From the NCBI GenBank assembly GCA_022266195.1, contig WHVY01000001.1, forward strand, positions 22,568,001 through 22,632,000: 64,000 nt of DNA, read 5' to 3'. This document shows, piece by piece, positions 22,001-37,700 of the stretch. Source of the stretch: Tetranychus cinnabarinus. Its lineage: Eukaryota; Arthropoda; Arachnida; Trombidiformes; Tetranychidae. Below the pieces are notes generated by a model. The model saw only the letters and a list, made by a program, of their open reading frames with translations, had not been told where the DNA came from and ran no database searches. The translations under genes were made by a program, and so were the position numbers. How positions within the stretch are numbered: position 1 is the stretch's first letter; each line of letters opens with the position of its first letter.

Positions 22001-25000
22001 AATATGAATTCAAAGCTCCAATTGAAATAACATTGACGATCTCAATGCATTCAATATGAATTCAAAGCTTTAATTGAAATAACGTTGACGATTTAAATGC
22101 ATTCAATATGAATTCAAAGCTCCTATTGAAATAACATTGACGATCCCAATTCGGTTATTAAATTCAATGCTCCAATTGAAATAACACTGACGATCCCAAT
22201 GCATTCAATATATATTCAAAGCTTTAATTGAAATAACGTTGACGATCCCAATGCATTCAGTATGAATTCAAAGTTCCAATTGAAATAACATTGTCGATCC
22301 CAATGCATTCAATATGAATTCAAAGCTCCAATTGTAATACCACTAAACTTCCCAATGCATTCAATCTGAATTAAAAGTACCAATTGCAATAACATTGACG
22401 ATCCCAATGCATTCAATATGAATTCAAAGCTACAATTGAAATAACATTGACGATCCCAATGCATTCAATATGAATTCAAAGCTACAATTGAAATAACATT
22501 GACGATCCCAATGCATTCAATATGAATTTAAAGCTACAATTGAAATAACATTGACGATCCCAATGCATTCAATATGAATTCAAAGCTCTAATTAAAATAA
22601 CACCGACGATCCCAATGCATTCAATATGAATTCAAAGCTCCAATTGAAATAACATTGACGATCCCAATGCATTCAATATGAATTCAAAGCTCCAATTGAA
22701 ATAACATTGACGATCCCAATGCATTCAATATGAATTCAAAGCTCCAATTGAAATAACATTGACGATCCCAATGCATTCAATATGAATTCAAAGCTTTAAT
22801 TGAAATAACGTTGACGATTTCAATGCATTCAATATGAATTCAAAGCTCCTATTGAAATAACATTGACGATCCCAATGCATGAATATGAATTCAAAGCTCC
22901 AATTGAAATAACACTGTCGATCCCAATGCATTCAATATGAATTCAAAGCTCCAATTGTAATACCACTAAACTTCCCAATGCATTCAATCTGAATTAAAAG
23001 TACCAATTGCAATAACATTGACGATCCCAATGCATTCAATATGAATTCAAAGCTCCAATTGAAATAACATTGACGATCCCAATGCATTCAATATGAATTC
23101 AAAGCTCTAATTAAAATAACACCGACGATCCCAATGCATTCAATATGAATTCAAAGCTCCAATTGAAATAACATTGACGATCCCAATGCATTCAATATGA
23201 ATTCAAAGCTCCAATTGAAATAACATTGACGATCCCAATGCATTCAATATGAATTCAAAGATTTAATTGAAAAACGTTGACGCTTTAAATGCATTCAATA
23301 TGAATTCAAAGCTCCTATTGAAATAACATTGACGATCCCAATTCGGTTATTAAATTCAAAGCTCCAATTGAAATAACACTGAACATCCCAATGCATTCAA
23401 TATGAATTCAAAGCTACAATTGAAATAACATTGACGATCCCAATGCATTCAATATGAATTCAAAGCTCTAATTAAAATAACACCGACGATCCCAATGCAT
23501 TCAATATGAATTCAAAGCTTTAATTGAAATAACGTTGACGATTTAAATGCATTCAATATGAATTCAAAGCTCCTATTGAAATAACATTGACGATCCCAAT
23601 TCGGTTATTAAATTCAATGCTCCAATTGAAATAACACTGACGATCCCAATGCATTCAATATGAATTCAAAGCTACAATTGAAATAACATTGACGATCCCA
23701 ATGCATTCAATATGAATTCAAAGCTACAATTGAAATAACACTGAACATCCCAATGCATTCAATATGAATTCAAAGCTACAATTGAAATAACATTGACGAT
23801 CCCAATGCATTCAATATGAATTCAAAGCTCTAATTAAAATAACACCGACGATCCCAATGCATTCAATATGAATTCAAAGCTCCTATTGAAATAACATTGA
23901 CGATCCCAATGCATGAATATGAATTCAAAGCTCTAATTAAAATAACATTGACGATCCCAATGCATTCAATATGAATTCAAAGCTCCAATTGAAATAACAT
24001 TGACGATCCCAATGCATTCAATATGAATTCAAAGCTTTAATTGAAATAACGTTGACGATTTCAATGCATTCAATATGAATTCAAAGCTCCTATTGAAATA
24101 ACATTGACGATCCCGATTCGGTTATTAAATTCAAAGCTCCAATTGAAATAACACTGTCGATCCCAATGCATTCAATATGAATTCAAAGCTCCAATTGAAA
24201 TACCATTAAACTTCCCAATGCATTCAATCTGAATTAAAAGTACCAATTGAAATAACATTGACGATCCCAATGCATTCAATATGAATTCAAAGCTCCAATT
24301 GAAATAACATTGACGATCCCAATGCATTCAATATGAATTCAAAGCTTTAATTGAAATAACGTTGACGATTTAAATGCATTCAATATGAATTCAAAGCTCC
24401 TATTGAAATAACATTGACGATCCCAATTCGGTTATTAAATTCAATGCTCCAATTGAAATAACACTGACGATCCCAATGCATTCAATATGAATTCAAAGCT
24501 TTAATTGAAATAACGTTGACGATCCCAATGCATTCAGTATGAATTCAAAGCTTTAATTGAAATAACGTTGACGATTTCAATGCATTCAATATGAATTCAA
24601 AGCTCCTATTGAAATAACATTGACGATCCCGATTCGGTTATTAAATTCAAAGCTCCAATTGAAATAACATTGACGATCCCGATTCGGTTATTAAATTCAA
24701 AGCTCCAATTGAAATAACACTGTCGATCCCAATGCATTAAATATGAATTCAAAGCTCTAATTAAAATAACATTGACGATCCCAATGCATTCAATATGAAT
24801 TCAAAGCTCCAATTGAAATAACATTGACGATCCCAATGCATTCAATATGAATTCAAAGCTCCAATTGAAATAACATTGACGATCCCGCTGCATTCAATAT
24901 GAATTCAAAGCTACAATTTAAATAACATTGACGATCCCAATGCATTCAATATGAATCAAAGCTCTAATTAAAATAACACCGACGATCCCAATGCATTCAA

Positions 25001-28000
25001 TATGAATTCAAAGCTCCAATTGAAATAACATTGACGATCCCGATTCGGTTATTAAATTCAAAGCTCCAATTGAAATAACACTGTCGATCCCAATGCATTC
25101 AATATGAATTCAAAGCTCCAATTGAAATACCATTAAACTTCCCAATGCATTCAATCTGAATTAAAAGTACCAATTGAAATAACATTGACGATCCCAATGC
25201 ATTCAATATGAATTCAAAGCTCCAATTGAAATAACATTGACGATCTCAATGCATTCAATATGAATTCAAAGCTTTAATTGAAATAACGTTGACGATTTAA
25301 ATGCATTCAATATGAATTCAAAGCTCCTATTGAAATAACATTGACGATCCCAATTCGGTTATTAAATTCAATGCTCCAATTGAAATAACACTGACGATCC
25401 CAATGCATTCAATATGAATTCAAAGCTTTAATTGAAATAACGTTGACGATCCCAATGCATTCAGTATGAATTCAAAGCTTTAATTGAAATAACGTTGACG
25501 ATTTCAATGCATTCAATATGAATTCAAAGCTCCTATTGAAATAACATTGACGATCCCGATTCGGTTATTAAATTCAAAGCTCCAATTGAAATAACATTGA
25601 CGATCCCGATTCGGTTATTAAATTCAAAGCTCCAATTGAAATAACACTGTCGATCCCAATGCATTAAATATGAATTCAAAGCTCTAATTAAAATAACATT
25701 GACGATCCCAATGCATTCAATATGAATTCAAAGCTCCAATTGAAATAACATTGACGATCCCAATGCATTCAATATGAATTCAAAGCTCCAATTGAAATAA
25801 CATTGACGATCCCGCTGCATTCAATATGAATTCAAAGCTACAATTTAAATAACATTGACGATCCCAATGCATTCAATATGAATCAAAGCTCTAATTAAAA
25901 TAACACCGACGATCCCAATGCATTCAATATGAATTCAAAGCTCCAATTGAAATAACATTGACGATCCCAATGCATTCAATATGAATTCAAAGCTCCTATT
26001 GAAATAACATTGACGATCCCAATGCGTTCAATATGAATTCAAAGCTACAGTTGTAATAACATTGACGATCCCAATGCATTCAATATGAATTCAAAGCTCC
26101 AATTGAAATAACATTGACGATCCCAATGCATTCAATATGAATTCAAAGCTTTAATTGAAATAACGTTGACGATTTCAATGCATTCAATATGAATTCAAAG
26201 CTCCTATTGAAATAACATTGACGATCCCGATTCGGTTATTAAATTCAAAGCTCCAATTGAAATAACACTGACGATCCCAATGCATTCAATATGAATTCAA
26301 AGCTCTAATTAAAATAACATTGACGATCCCAATGCATTCAATATGAATTCAAAGCTCCAATTGAAATAACATTGACGATCCCAATGCATTCAATATGAAT
26401 TCAAAGCTCCAATTGAAATAACATTGACGATCCCAATGCATTCAATATGAATTCAAAGCTCCAATTGAAATAACATTGACGATCCCAATGCATTCAATAT
26501 GAATTCAAAGCTTTAATTGAAATAACGTTGACGATTTAAATGCATTCAATATGAATTCAAAGCTCCAATTGAAATAACATTGACGATCCCAATGCATTCA
26601 ATATGAATTCAAAGCTCCAATTGAAATAACATTGACGATCCCAATGCATTCAATATGAATTCAAAGCTCCAATTGAAATAACATTGACGATCCCAATGCA
26701 TTCAATATGAATTCAAAGCTTTAATTGAAATAACGTTGACGATTTCAATGCATTCAATATGAATTCAAAGCTCCTATTGAAATAACATTGACGATCCCGA
26801 TTCGGTTATTAAATTCAAAGCTCCAATTGAAATAACATTGACGATCCCGATTCGGTTATTAAATTCAAAGCTCCAATTGAAATAACACTGTCGATCCCAA
26901 TGCATTAAATATGAATTCAAAGCTCTAATTAAAATAACATTGACGATCCCAATGCATTCAATATGAATTCAAAGCTCCAATTGAAATAACATTGACGATC
27001 CCAATGCATTCAATATGAATTCAAAGCTCCAATTGAAATAACATTGACGATCCCGCTGCATTCAATATGAATTCAAAGCTACAATTTAAATAACATTGAC
27101 GATCCCAATGCATTCAATATGAATCAAAGCTCTAATTAAAATAACACCGACGATCCCAATGCATTCAATATGAATTCAAAGCTCCAATTGAAATAACATT
27201 GACGATCCCAATGCATTCAATATGAATTCAAAGCTCCTATTGAAATAACATTGACGATCCCAATGCGTTCAATATGAATTCAAAGCTACAGTTGTAATAA
27301 CATTGACGATCCCAATGCATTCAATATGAATTCAAAGCTCCAATTGAAATAACATTGACGATCCCAATGCATTCAATATGAATTCAAAGCTTTAATTGAA
27401 ATAACGTTGACGATTTCAATGCATTCAATATGAATTCAAAGCTCCTATTGAAATAACATTGACGATCCCGATTCGGTTATTAAATTCAAAGCTCCAATTG
27501 AAATAACACTGTCGATCCCAATGCATTAAATATGAATTCAAAGCTCTAATTAAAATAACATTGACGATCCCAATGCATTCAATATGAATTCAAAGCTCCA
27601 ATTGAAATAACATTGACGATCCCAATGCATTCAATATGAATTCAAAGCTCCAATTGAAATAACATTGACGATCCCAATGCATTCAATATGAATTCAAAGC
27701 TCCAATTGAAATAACATTGACGATCCCAATGCATTCAATATGAATTCAAAGCTTTAATTGAAATAACGTTGACGATTTAAATGCATTCAATATGAATTCA
27801 AAGCTCCAATTGAAATAACATTGACGATCCCAATGCATTCAATATGAATTCAAAGCTCCAATTGAAATAACATTGACGATCCCAATGCATTCAATATGAA
27901 TTCAAAGCTCCAATTGAAATAACATTGACGATCCCAATGCATTCAATATGAATTCAAAGCTCCAATTGAAATAACATTGACGATCCCAATGCATTCAATA

Positions 28001-28740
28001 TGAATTCAAAGCTCCAATTGAAATAACATTGACGATCCCAATGCATTCAATATGAATTCAAAGCTACAATTGAAATAACATTGACGATCCCAATGCATTC
28101 AATATGAATTTAAAGCTACAATTGAAATAACATTGACGATCCCAATGCATTCAATATGAATTCAAAGCTCTAATTAAAATAACACCGACGATCCCAATGC
28201 ATTCAATATGAATTCAAAGTTCAATTGAAATAACATTGACGATCCCAATGCATTCAATATGAATTCAAAGCTCCAATTGAAATAACATTGACGATCTCAA
28301 TGCATTCAATATGAATTCAAAGCTCTAATTAAAATAACACCGACGATCCCAATGCGTTCAATATGAATTCAAAGCTACAGTTGTAATAACATTGACGATC
28401 CCAATGCATTCAATATGAATTCAAAGCTCCAATTGAAATAACATTGACGATCCCAATGCATTCAATATGAATTCAAAGCTCCTATTGAAATAACATTGAC
28501 GATCCCGATTCGGTTATTGAATTCAAAGCTCCAATTGAAATAACACTGTCGATCCCAATGCATTAAATATGAATTCAAAGCTCTAATTAAAATAACATTG
28601 ACGATCCCAATGCATTCAATATGAATTCAAAGCTCCAATTGAAATAACATTGACGATCCCAATGCATTCAATATGAATTCAAAGCTCCAATTGAAATAAC
28701 ATTGACGATCCCAATGCATTCAATATGAATTCAAAGCTTC

Positions 28741-31700
28741 AATTGAAATAACATTGCGATCCCAATGCATTCAATATGAATTCAAAGCTCTAATTGAAAT
28801 AACATTGACGATCCATATGCATTTAATATAAATTCAAAGCTCAAATTGAAATTGCATTGACGATCCAAATGCGGTTATTAAATTCAAAGCTTCAATTGAA
28901 ATAACATTGACGATCCCAATGCATTCAATATGAATTCAAAGCTCAAATTGAAATTGCATTGACGATTTAAATGCGGTTATTAAATTCAAAGCTGTAATTG
29001 AAATAACACTGACGATCCCAATGCATTCAATATGAATTCAAAGCTTCAATTGAAATAACATTGACGATCCCAATGCGGTTATTAAATTAAAAGCTCTAAT
29101 TGAAATAACATTGCGATCCCAATGCATTCAATATGAATTCAAAGCTCTAATTGAAATAACATTGACGATCCATATGCATTTAATATGAATTCAAAGCTCC
29201 AATTGAAATAACATTGACGATCCCAATGCGGTTATTAAATTCAAAGCTCCAATTGAAATAGCATTGACGATCCCAATGCATTCAATATGAATTCAAAGTA
29301 CCAATTGAAATAACATTGACGATCTCAATGCATTCAATATGAATTCAAAGCTCCAATTGAAATAACATTGACGATCCCAATGCGGTTATTAAATTCAAAG
29401 CTCTAATTGAAATAACATTGACGATCCCAATGCATTCAATATGAATTCAAAGCTCTAATTGAAATAACATTGACGATCCTAATGCATTCAATATGAATTC
29501 AAAGCTCCAATTGAAATAACATTGACGATCCCAAAACGGTTATTAAATTCAAAGCTCCAATTGAAATAACATTGACGATCCCAATGCATTCAATATGAAT
29601 TCAAAGCTCCAATTGAAATAACATTTCTGATCCCAATTCGGTTATTAAATTCAAAGCTCCAATTGAAATAACACTGACGAAGCCAATGCATTCAATATGA
29701 ATTCAAAGCTTCAATTGAAATACCATTAAACTTCCCAATGCATTCAATATGAATTCAAAGTACCAATTAAAATAACATTGACGATCCCAATGCATTCAAT
29801 ATGAATTCAAAGTACCAATTGAAATAACATTGACGATCCCAATGCATTCAATATGAATTCAAATTACCAATTGAAATAACATTGACGATCCCAATGCATT
29901 CAATATGAATTCAAAGCTCCAATTAAAATAACATTGACGGTCCCAATGCGGTTATTAAATTCAAAGCTCCAATTGAAATAACATTTCCGATCCCAATTCG
30001 GTTATTAAATTCAAAGCTCCAATTGAAATAACACTGACGAAGCCAATGCATTCAATATTAATTCAAAGCTTCAATTGAAATACCATTAAACTTCCCAATG
30101 CATTCAATATGAATTCAAAGTACCAATTAAAATAACATTGACGATCCCAATGCATTCAATATGAATTCAAAGTATCAATTGAAATAACATTGACGATCCC
30201 AATGCATTCAATATGAATTCAAAGCTCCAATTGAAATTGCATTGGCGATCCCAATGCATTCAATATGAATTCAAAGTACCAATTGAAATAACATTGACGA
30301 TCCCAATGCATTCAATATGAATTCAAAGCTCAAATTGAAATTGCATTGACGATCCAAATGCGGTTATTAAATTCAAAGCTTCAATTGAAATAACATTGAC
30401 GATCCCAATGCGGTTATTATATTAAAAGCTCTAATTGAAATAACATTGCGATCCCAATGCATTCAATATGAATTCAAAGCTCTAATTGAAATAACATTGA
30501 CGATCCCAATGCGGTTATTAAATTCAAAGCTCTAATTGAAATAACATTGCGATCCCAATGTATTCAATATGAATGCAAAGCTCTAATTGAAATAACATTG
30601 ACGATCCATATGCATTTAATATGAATTCAAAGCTCCAATTGAAATAACACTGACGATCCCAATGCGGTTATTAAATTCAAAGCTCTAATTGAAATAACAT
30701 TGCGATCCCAATGTATTCAATATGAATGCAAAGCTCTAATTGAAATAACATTGACGATCCCAATGCATTCAATATGAATTCAAAGCTCCAATTGAAATTG
30801 CATTGACGATCCCAATGCATTCAATATGAATTCAAAGTACCAATTGAAATAACATTGACGATCCCAATGCATTCAATATGAATTCAAAGCTCAAATTGAA
30901 ATTGCATTGACGATCCAAATGCGGTTATTAAATTCAAAGCTTCAATTGAAATAACATTGACGATCCCAATGCGGTTATTATATTAAAAGCTCTAATTGAA
31001 ATAACATTGCGATCCCAATGCATTCAATATGAATTCAAAGCTCTAATTGAAATAACATTGACGATCCCAATGCGGTTATTAAATTCAAAGCTCTAATTGA
31101 AATAACATTGCGATCCCAATGTATTCAATATGAATGCAAAGCTCTAATTGAAATAACATTGACGATCCATATGCATTTAATATGAATTCAAAGCTCCAAT
31201 TGAAATAACACTGACGATCCCAATGCGGTTATTAAATTCAAAGCTCTAATTGAAATAACATTGCGATCCCAATGTATTCAATATGAATGCAAAGCTCTAA
31301 TTGAAATAACATTGACGATCACTATGCATTTAATATGCATTCAAAGCTCCAATTGAAATAACATTGACGATCCCAATGCGGTTATTAAATTCAAAGCTCC
31401 AATTGAAATAACATTGACGATCCCAATGCATTCAATATGAATTCAAAGTACCAATTGAAATAACATTGACGATCTCAATGCATTCAATATGAATTCAAAG
31501 CTCCAATTGAAATAACATTGACGATCCCAATGCGGTTATTAAATTCAAAGCTCTAATTGAAATAACATTGACGATCCCAATGCATTCAATATGCATTCAA
31601 AGCTCTAATTGAAATAACATTGACGATCCTAATGCATTCAATATGAATTCAAAGCTCCAATTGAAATAACATTGACGATCCCAAAACGGTTATTAAATTC

Positions 31701-34700
31701 AAAGCTCCAATTGAAATAACATTGACGATCCCAATGCATTCAATATGAATTCAAAGCTCCAATTGAAATAACATTTCTGATCCCAATTCGGTTATTAAAT
31801 TCAAAGCTCCAATTGAAATAACACTGACGAAGCCAATGCATTCAATATGAATTCAAAGCTTCAATTGAAATACCATTAAACTTCCCAATGCATTCAATAT
31901 GAATTCAAAGTACCAATTAAAATAACATTGACGATCCCAATGCATTCAATATGAATTCAAAGTACCAATTGAAATAACATTGACGATCCCAATGCATTCA
32001 ATATGAATTCAAATTACCAATTGAAATAACATTGACGATCCCAATGCATTCAATATGAATTCAAAGCTCCAATTAAAATAACATTGACGGTCCCAATGCG
32101 GTTATTAAATTCAAAGCTCCAATTGAAATAACATTTCCGATCCCAATTCGGTTATTAAATTCAAAGCTCCAATTGAAATAACACTGACGAAGCCAATGCA
32201 TTCAATATTAATTCAAAGCTTCAATTGAAATACCATTAAACTTCCCAATGCATTCAATATGAATTCAAAGTACCAATTAAAATAACATTGACGATCCCAA
32301 TGCATTCAATATGAATTCAAAGTACCAATTGAAATAACATTGACGATCCCAATGCATTCAATATGAATTCAAAGCTCCAATTGAAATTGCATTGGCGATC
32401 CCAATGCATTCAATATGAATTCAAAGTACCAATTGAAATAACATTGACGATCCCAATGCATTCAATATGAATTCAAAGCTCAAATTGAAATTGCATTGAC
32501 GATCCAAATGCGGTTATTAAATTCAAAGCTTCAATTGAAATAACATTGACGATCCCAATGCGGTTATTATATTAAAAGCTCTAATTGAAATAACATTGCG
32601 ATCCCAATGCATTCAATATGAATTCAAAGCTCTAATTGAAATAACATTGACGATCCCAATGCGGTTATTAAATTCAAAGCTCTAATTGAAATAACATTGC
32701 GATCCCAATGTATTCAATATGAATGCAAAGCTCTAATTGAAATAACATTGACGATCCATATGCATTTAATATGAATTCAAAGCTCCAATTGAAATAACAC
32801 TGACGATCCCAATGCGGTTATTAAATTCAAAGCTCTAATTGAAATAACATTGCGATCCCAATGTATTCAATATGAATGCAAAGCTCTAATTGAAATAACA
32901 TTGACGATCCCAATGCATTCAATATGAATTCAAAGCTCCAATTGAAATTGCATTGACGATCCCAATGCATTCAATATGAATTCAAAGTACCAATTGAAAT
33001 AACATTGACGATCCCAATGCATTCAATATGAATTCAAAGCTCAAATTGAAATTGCATTGACGATCCAAATGCGGTTATTAAATTCAAAGCTTCAATTGAA
33101 ATAACATTGACGATCCCAATGCGGTTATTATATTAAAAGCTCTAATTGAAATAACATTGCGATCCCAATGCATTCAATATGAATTCAAAGCTCCAATTGA
33201 AATTGCATTGACGATCCCAATGCATTCAATATGAATTCAAAGTACCAATTGAAATAACATTGACGATCCCAATGCATTCAATATGAATTCAAAGCTCAAA
33301 TTGAAATAACATTGACGATCCCAATGCGGTTATTAAATTCAAAGCTCTAATTGAAATAACATTGCGATCCCAATGTATTCAATATGAATGCAAAGCTCTA
33401 ATTGAAATAACATTGACGATCCATATGCATTTAATATGAATTCAAAGCTCCAATTGAAATAACACTGACGATCCCAATGCGGTTATTAAATTCAAAGCTC
33501 TAATTGAAATAACATTGCGATCCCAATGTATTCAATATGAATGCAAAGCTCTAATTGAAATAACATTGACGATCCCAATGCATTCAATATGAATTCAAAG
33601 CTCCAATTGAAATTGCATTGACGATCCCAATGCATTCAATATGAATTCAAAGTACCAATTGAAATAACATTGACGATCCCAATGCATTCAATATGAATTC
33701 AAAGCTCAAATTGAAATTGCATTGACGATCCAAATGCGGTTATTAAATTCAAAGCTTCAATTGAAATAACATTGACGATCCCAATGCGGTTATTATATTA
33801 AAAGCTCTAATTGAAATAACATTGCGATCCCAATGCATTCAATATGAATTCAAAGCTCCAATTGAAATTGCATTGACGATCCCAATGCATTCAATATGAA
33901 TTCAAAGTACCAATTGAAATAACATTGACGATCCCAATGCATTCAATATGAATTCAAAGCTCAAATTGAAATTGCATTGACGATCCAAATGCGGTTATTA
34001 AATTCAAAGCTTCAATTGAAATAACATTGACGATCCCAATGCGGTTATTATATTAAAAGCTCTAATTGAAATAACATTGCGATCCCAATGCATTCAATAT
34101 GAATTCAAAGCTCTAATTGAAATAACATTGACGATCCCAATGCGGTTATTAAATTCAAAGCTCTAATTGAAATAACATTGCGATCCCAATGTATTCAATA
34201 TGAATGCAAAGCTCTAATTGAAATAACATTGACGATCCATATGCATTTAATATGAATTCAAAGCTCCAATTGAAATGCCACTGACGATCCCAATGCGGTT
34301 ATTAAATTCAAAGCTCTAATTGAAATAACATTGCGATCCCAATGTATTCAATATGAATGCAAAGCTCTAATTGAAATAACATTGACGATCCATATGCATT
34401 TAATATGCATTCAAAGCTCCAATTGAAATAACATTGACGATCCATATGCATTTAATATGCATTCAAAGTACCAATTGAAATAACATTGACGATCTCAATG
34501 CATTCAATATGAATTCAAAGCTCCAATTGAAATAACATTGACGATCCCAATGCGGTTATTAAATTCAAAGCTCTAATTGAAATAACATTGACGATCCCAA
34601 TGCATTCAATATGAATTCAAAGCTCTAATTGAAATAACATTGACGATCCTAATGCATTCAATATGAATTCAAAGCTCCAATTGAAATAACATTGACGATC

Positions 34701-37700
34701 CCAAAACGGTTATTAAATTCAAAGCTCCAATTGAAATAACATTGACGATCCCAATGCATTCAATATGAATTCAAAGCTCCAATTGAAATAACATTTCTGA
34801 TCCCAATTCGGTTATTAAATTCAAAGCTCCAATTGAAATAACACTGACGAAGCCAATGCATTCAATATGAATGCAAAGCTTCAATTGAAATACCATTAAA
34901 CTTCCCAATGCATTCAATATGAATTCAAAGTACCAATTAAAATAACATTGACGATCCCAATGCATTCAATATGAATTCAAAGTACCAATTGAAATAACAT
35001 TGACGATCCCAATGCATTCAATATGAATTCAAATTACCAATTGAAATAACATTGACGATCCCAATGCATTCAATATGAATTCAAAGCTCCAATTAAAATA
35101 ACATTGACGGTCCCAATGCGGTTATTAAATTCAAAGCTCCAATTGAAATAACATTTCCGATCCCAATTCGGTTATTAAATTCAAAGCTCCAATTGAAATA
35201 ACACTGACGAAGCCAATGCATTCAATATTAATTCAAAGCTTCAATTGAAATACCATTAAACTTCCCAATGCATTCAATATGAATTCAAAGTACCAATTAA
35301 AATAACATTGACGATCCCAATGCATTCAATATGAATTCAAAGTACCAATTGAAATAACATTGACGATCCCAATGCATTCAATATGAATTCAAAGCTCCAA
35401 TTGAAATTGCATTGGCGATCCCAATGCATTCAATATGAATTCAAAGTACCAATTGAAATAACATTGACGATCCCAATGCATTCAATATGAATTCAAAGCT
35501 CAAATTGAAATTGCATTGACGATCCAAATGCGGTTATTAAATTCAAAGCTTCAATTGAAATAACATTGACGATCCCAATGCGGTTATTATATTAAAAGCT
35601 CTAATTGAAATAACATTGCGATCCCAATGCATTCAATATGAATTCAAAGCTCTAATTGAAATAACATTGACGATCCCAATGCGGTTATTAAATTCAAAGC
35701 TCTAATTGAAATAACATTGCGATCCCAATGTATTCAATATGAATGCAAAGCTCTAATTGAAATAACATTGACGATCCATATGCATTTAATATGAATTCAA
35801 AGCTCCAATTGAAATAACACTGACGATCCCAATGCGGTTATTAAATTCAAAGCTCTAATTGAAATAACATTGCGATCCCAATGTATTCAATATGAATGCA
35901 AAGCTCTAATTGAAATAACATTGACGATCCCAATGCATTCAATATGAATTCAAAGCTCCAATTGAAATTGCATTGACGATAGCAATGCATTCAATATGAA
36001 TTCAAAGTACCAATTGAAATAACATTGACGATCCCAATGCATTCAATATGAATTCAAAGCTCAAATTGAAATTGCATTGACGATCCAAATGCGGTTATTA
36101 AATTCAAAGCTTCAATTGAAATAACATTGACGATCCCAATGCGGTTATTATATTAAAAGCTCTAATTGAAATAACACTGCGATCCCAATGCATTCAATAT
36201 GAATTCAAAGCTCCAATTGAAATTGCATTGACGATCCCAATGCATTCAATATGAATTCAAAGTACCAATTGAAATAACATTGACGATCCCAATGCATTCA
36301 ATATGAATTCAAAGCTCAAATTGAAATTGCATTGACGATCCAAATGCGGTTATTAAATGCAAAGCTTCAATTGAAATAACATTGACGATCCCAATGCGGT
36401 TATTATATTAAAAGCTCTAATTGAAATAACATTGCGATCCCAATGCATTCAATATGAATTCAAAGCTCTAATTGAAATAACATTGACGATCCCAATGCGG
36501 TTATTAAATTCAAAGCTCTAATTGAAATAACATTGCGATCCCAATGTATTCAATATGAATGCAAAGCTCTAATTGAAATAACATTGACGATCCCAATGCA
36601 TTCAATATGAATTCAAAGCTCCAATTGAAATTGCATTGACGATAGCAATGCATTCAATATGAATTCAAAGTACCAATTGAAATAACATTGACGATCCCAA
36701 TGCATTCAATATGAATTCAAAGCTCAAATTGAAATTGCATTGACGATCCAAATGCGGTTATTAAATTCAAAGCTTCAATTGAAATAACATTGACGATCCC
36801 AATGCGGTTATTATATTAAAAGCTCTAATTGAAATAACACTGCGATCCCAATGCATTCAATATGAATTCAAAGCTCCAATTGAAATTGCATTGACGATCC
36901 CAATGCATTCAATATGAATTCAAAGTACCAATTGAAATAACATTGACGATCCCAATGCATTCAATATGAATTCAAAGCTCAAATTGAAATTGCATTGACG
37001 ATCCAAATGCGGTTATTAAATGCAAAGCTTCAATTGAAATAACATTGACGATCCCAATGCGGTTATTATATTAAAAGCTCTAATTGAAATAACATTGCGA
37101 TCCCAATGCATTCAATATGAATTCAAAGCTCTAATTGAAATAACATTGACGATCCCAATGCGGTTATTAAATTCAAAGCTCTAATTGAAATAACATTGCG
37201 ATCCCAATGTATTCAATATGAATGCAAAGCTCTAATTGAAATAACATTGACGATCCATATGCATTTAATATGAATTCAAAGCTCCAATTGAAATGCCACT
37301 GACGATCCCAATGCGGTTATTAAATTCAAAGCTCTAATTGAAATAACATTGCGATCCCAATGTATTCAATATGAATGCAAAGCTCTAATTGAAATAACAT
37401 TGACGATCCATATGCATTTAATATGCATTCAAAGCTCCAATTGAAATAACATTGACGATCCATATGCATTTAATATGCATTCAAAGCTCCAATTGAAATA
37501 ACATTGACGATCCCAATGCGGTTATTAAATTCAAAGCTCCAATTGAAATAACATTGACGATCCCAATGCATTCAATATGAATTCAAAGCTTCAATTGAAA
37601 TACCATTAAACTTCCCAATGCATTCAATATGAATTCAAAGTACCAATTGAAATAACATTGACGATCCCAATGCATTCAATATGAATTCAAAGCTTCAATT

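Larger units (their letters stand above)
11291..28740. repeat. Satellite domain I
   Basis: The domain is marked by monomers with AACACCGACGATCCC after AATTAAAA, by AACGTTGACGATTT(A/C)AATGC, by TCCC(A/G)ATTCGGTTATTAAATTC as the 50-bp type, and by CCA(T/C)TAAACTTCCC followed by CAATCTGAATTAAAAG. The 51-bp TTGCGATCCC monomer is absent until about 28.75 kb. The domain contains tandem and dispersed block duplications of 623, 928, 1193, about 1241, 6106 and 9367 bp. Confidence 0.85.
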
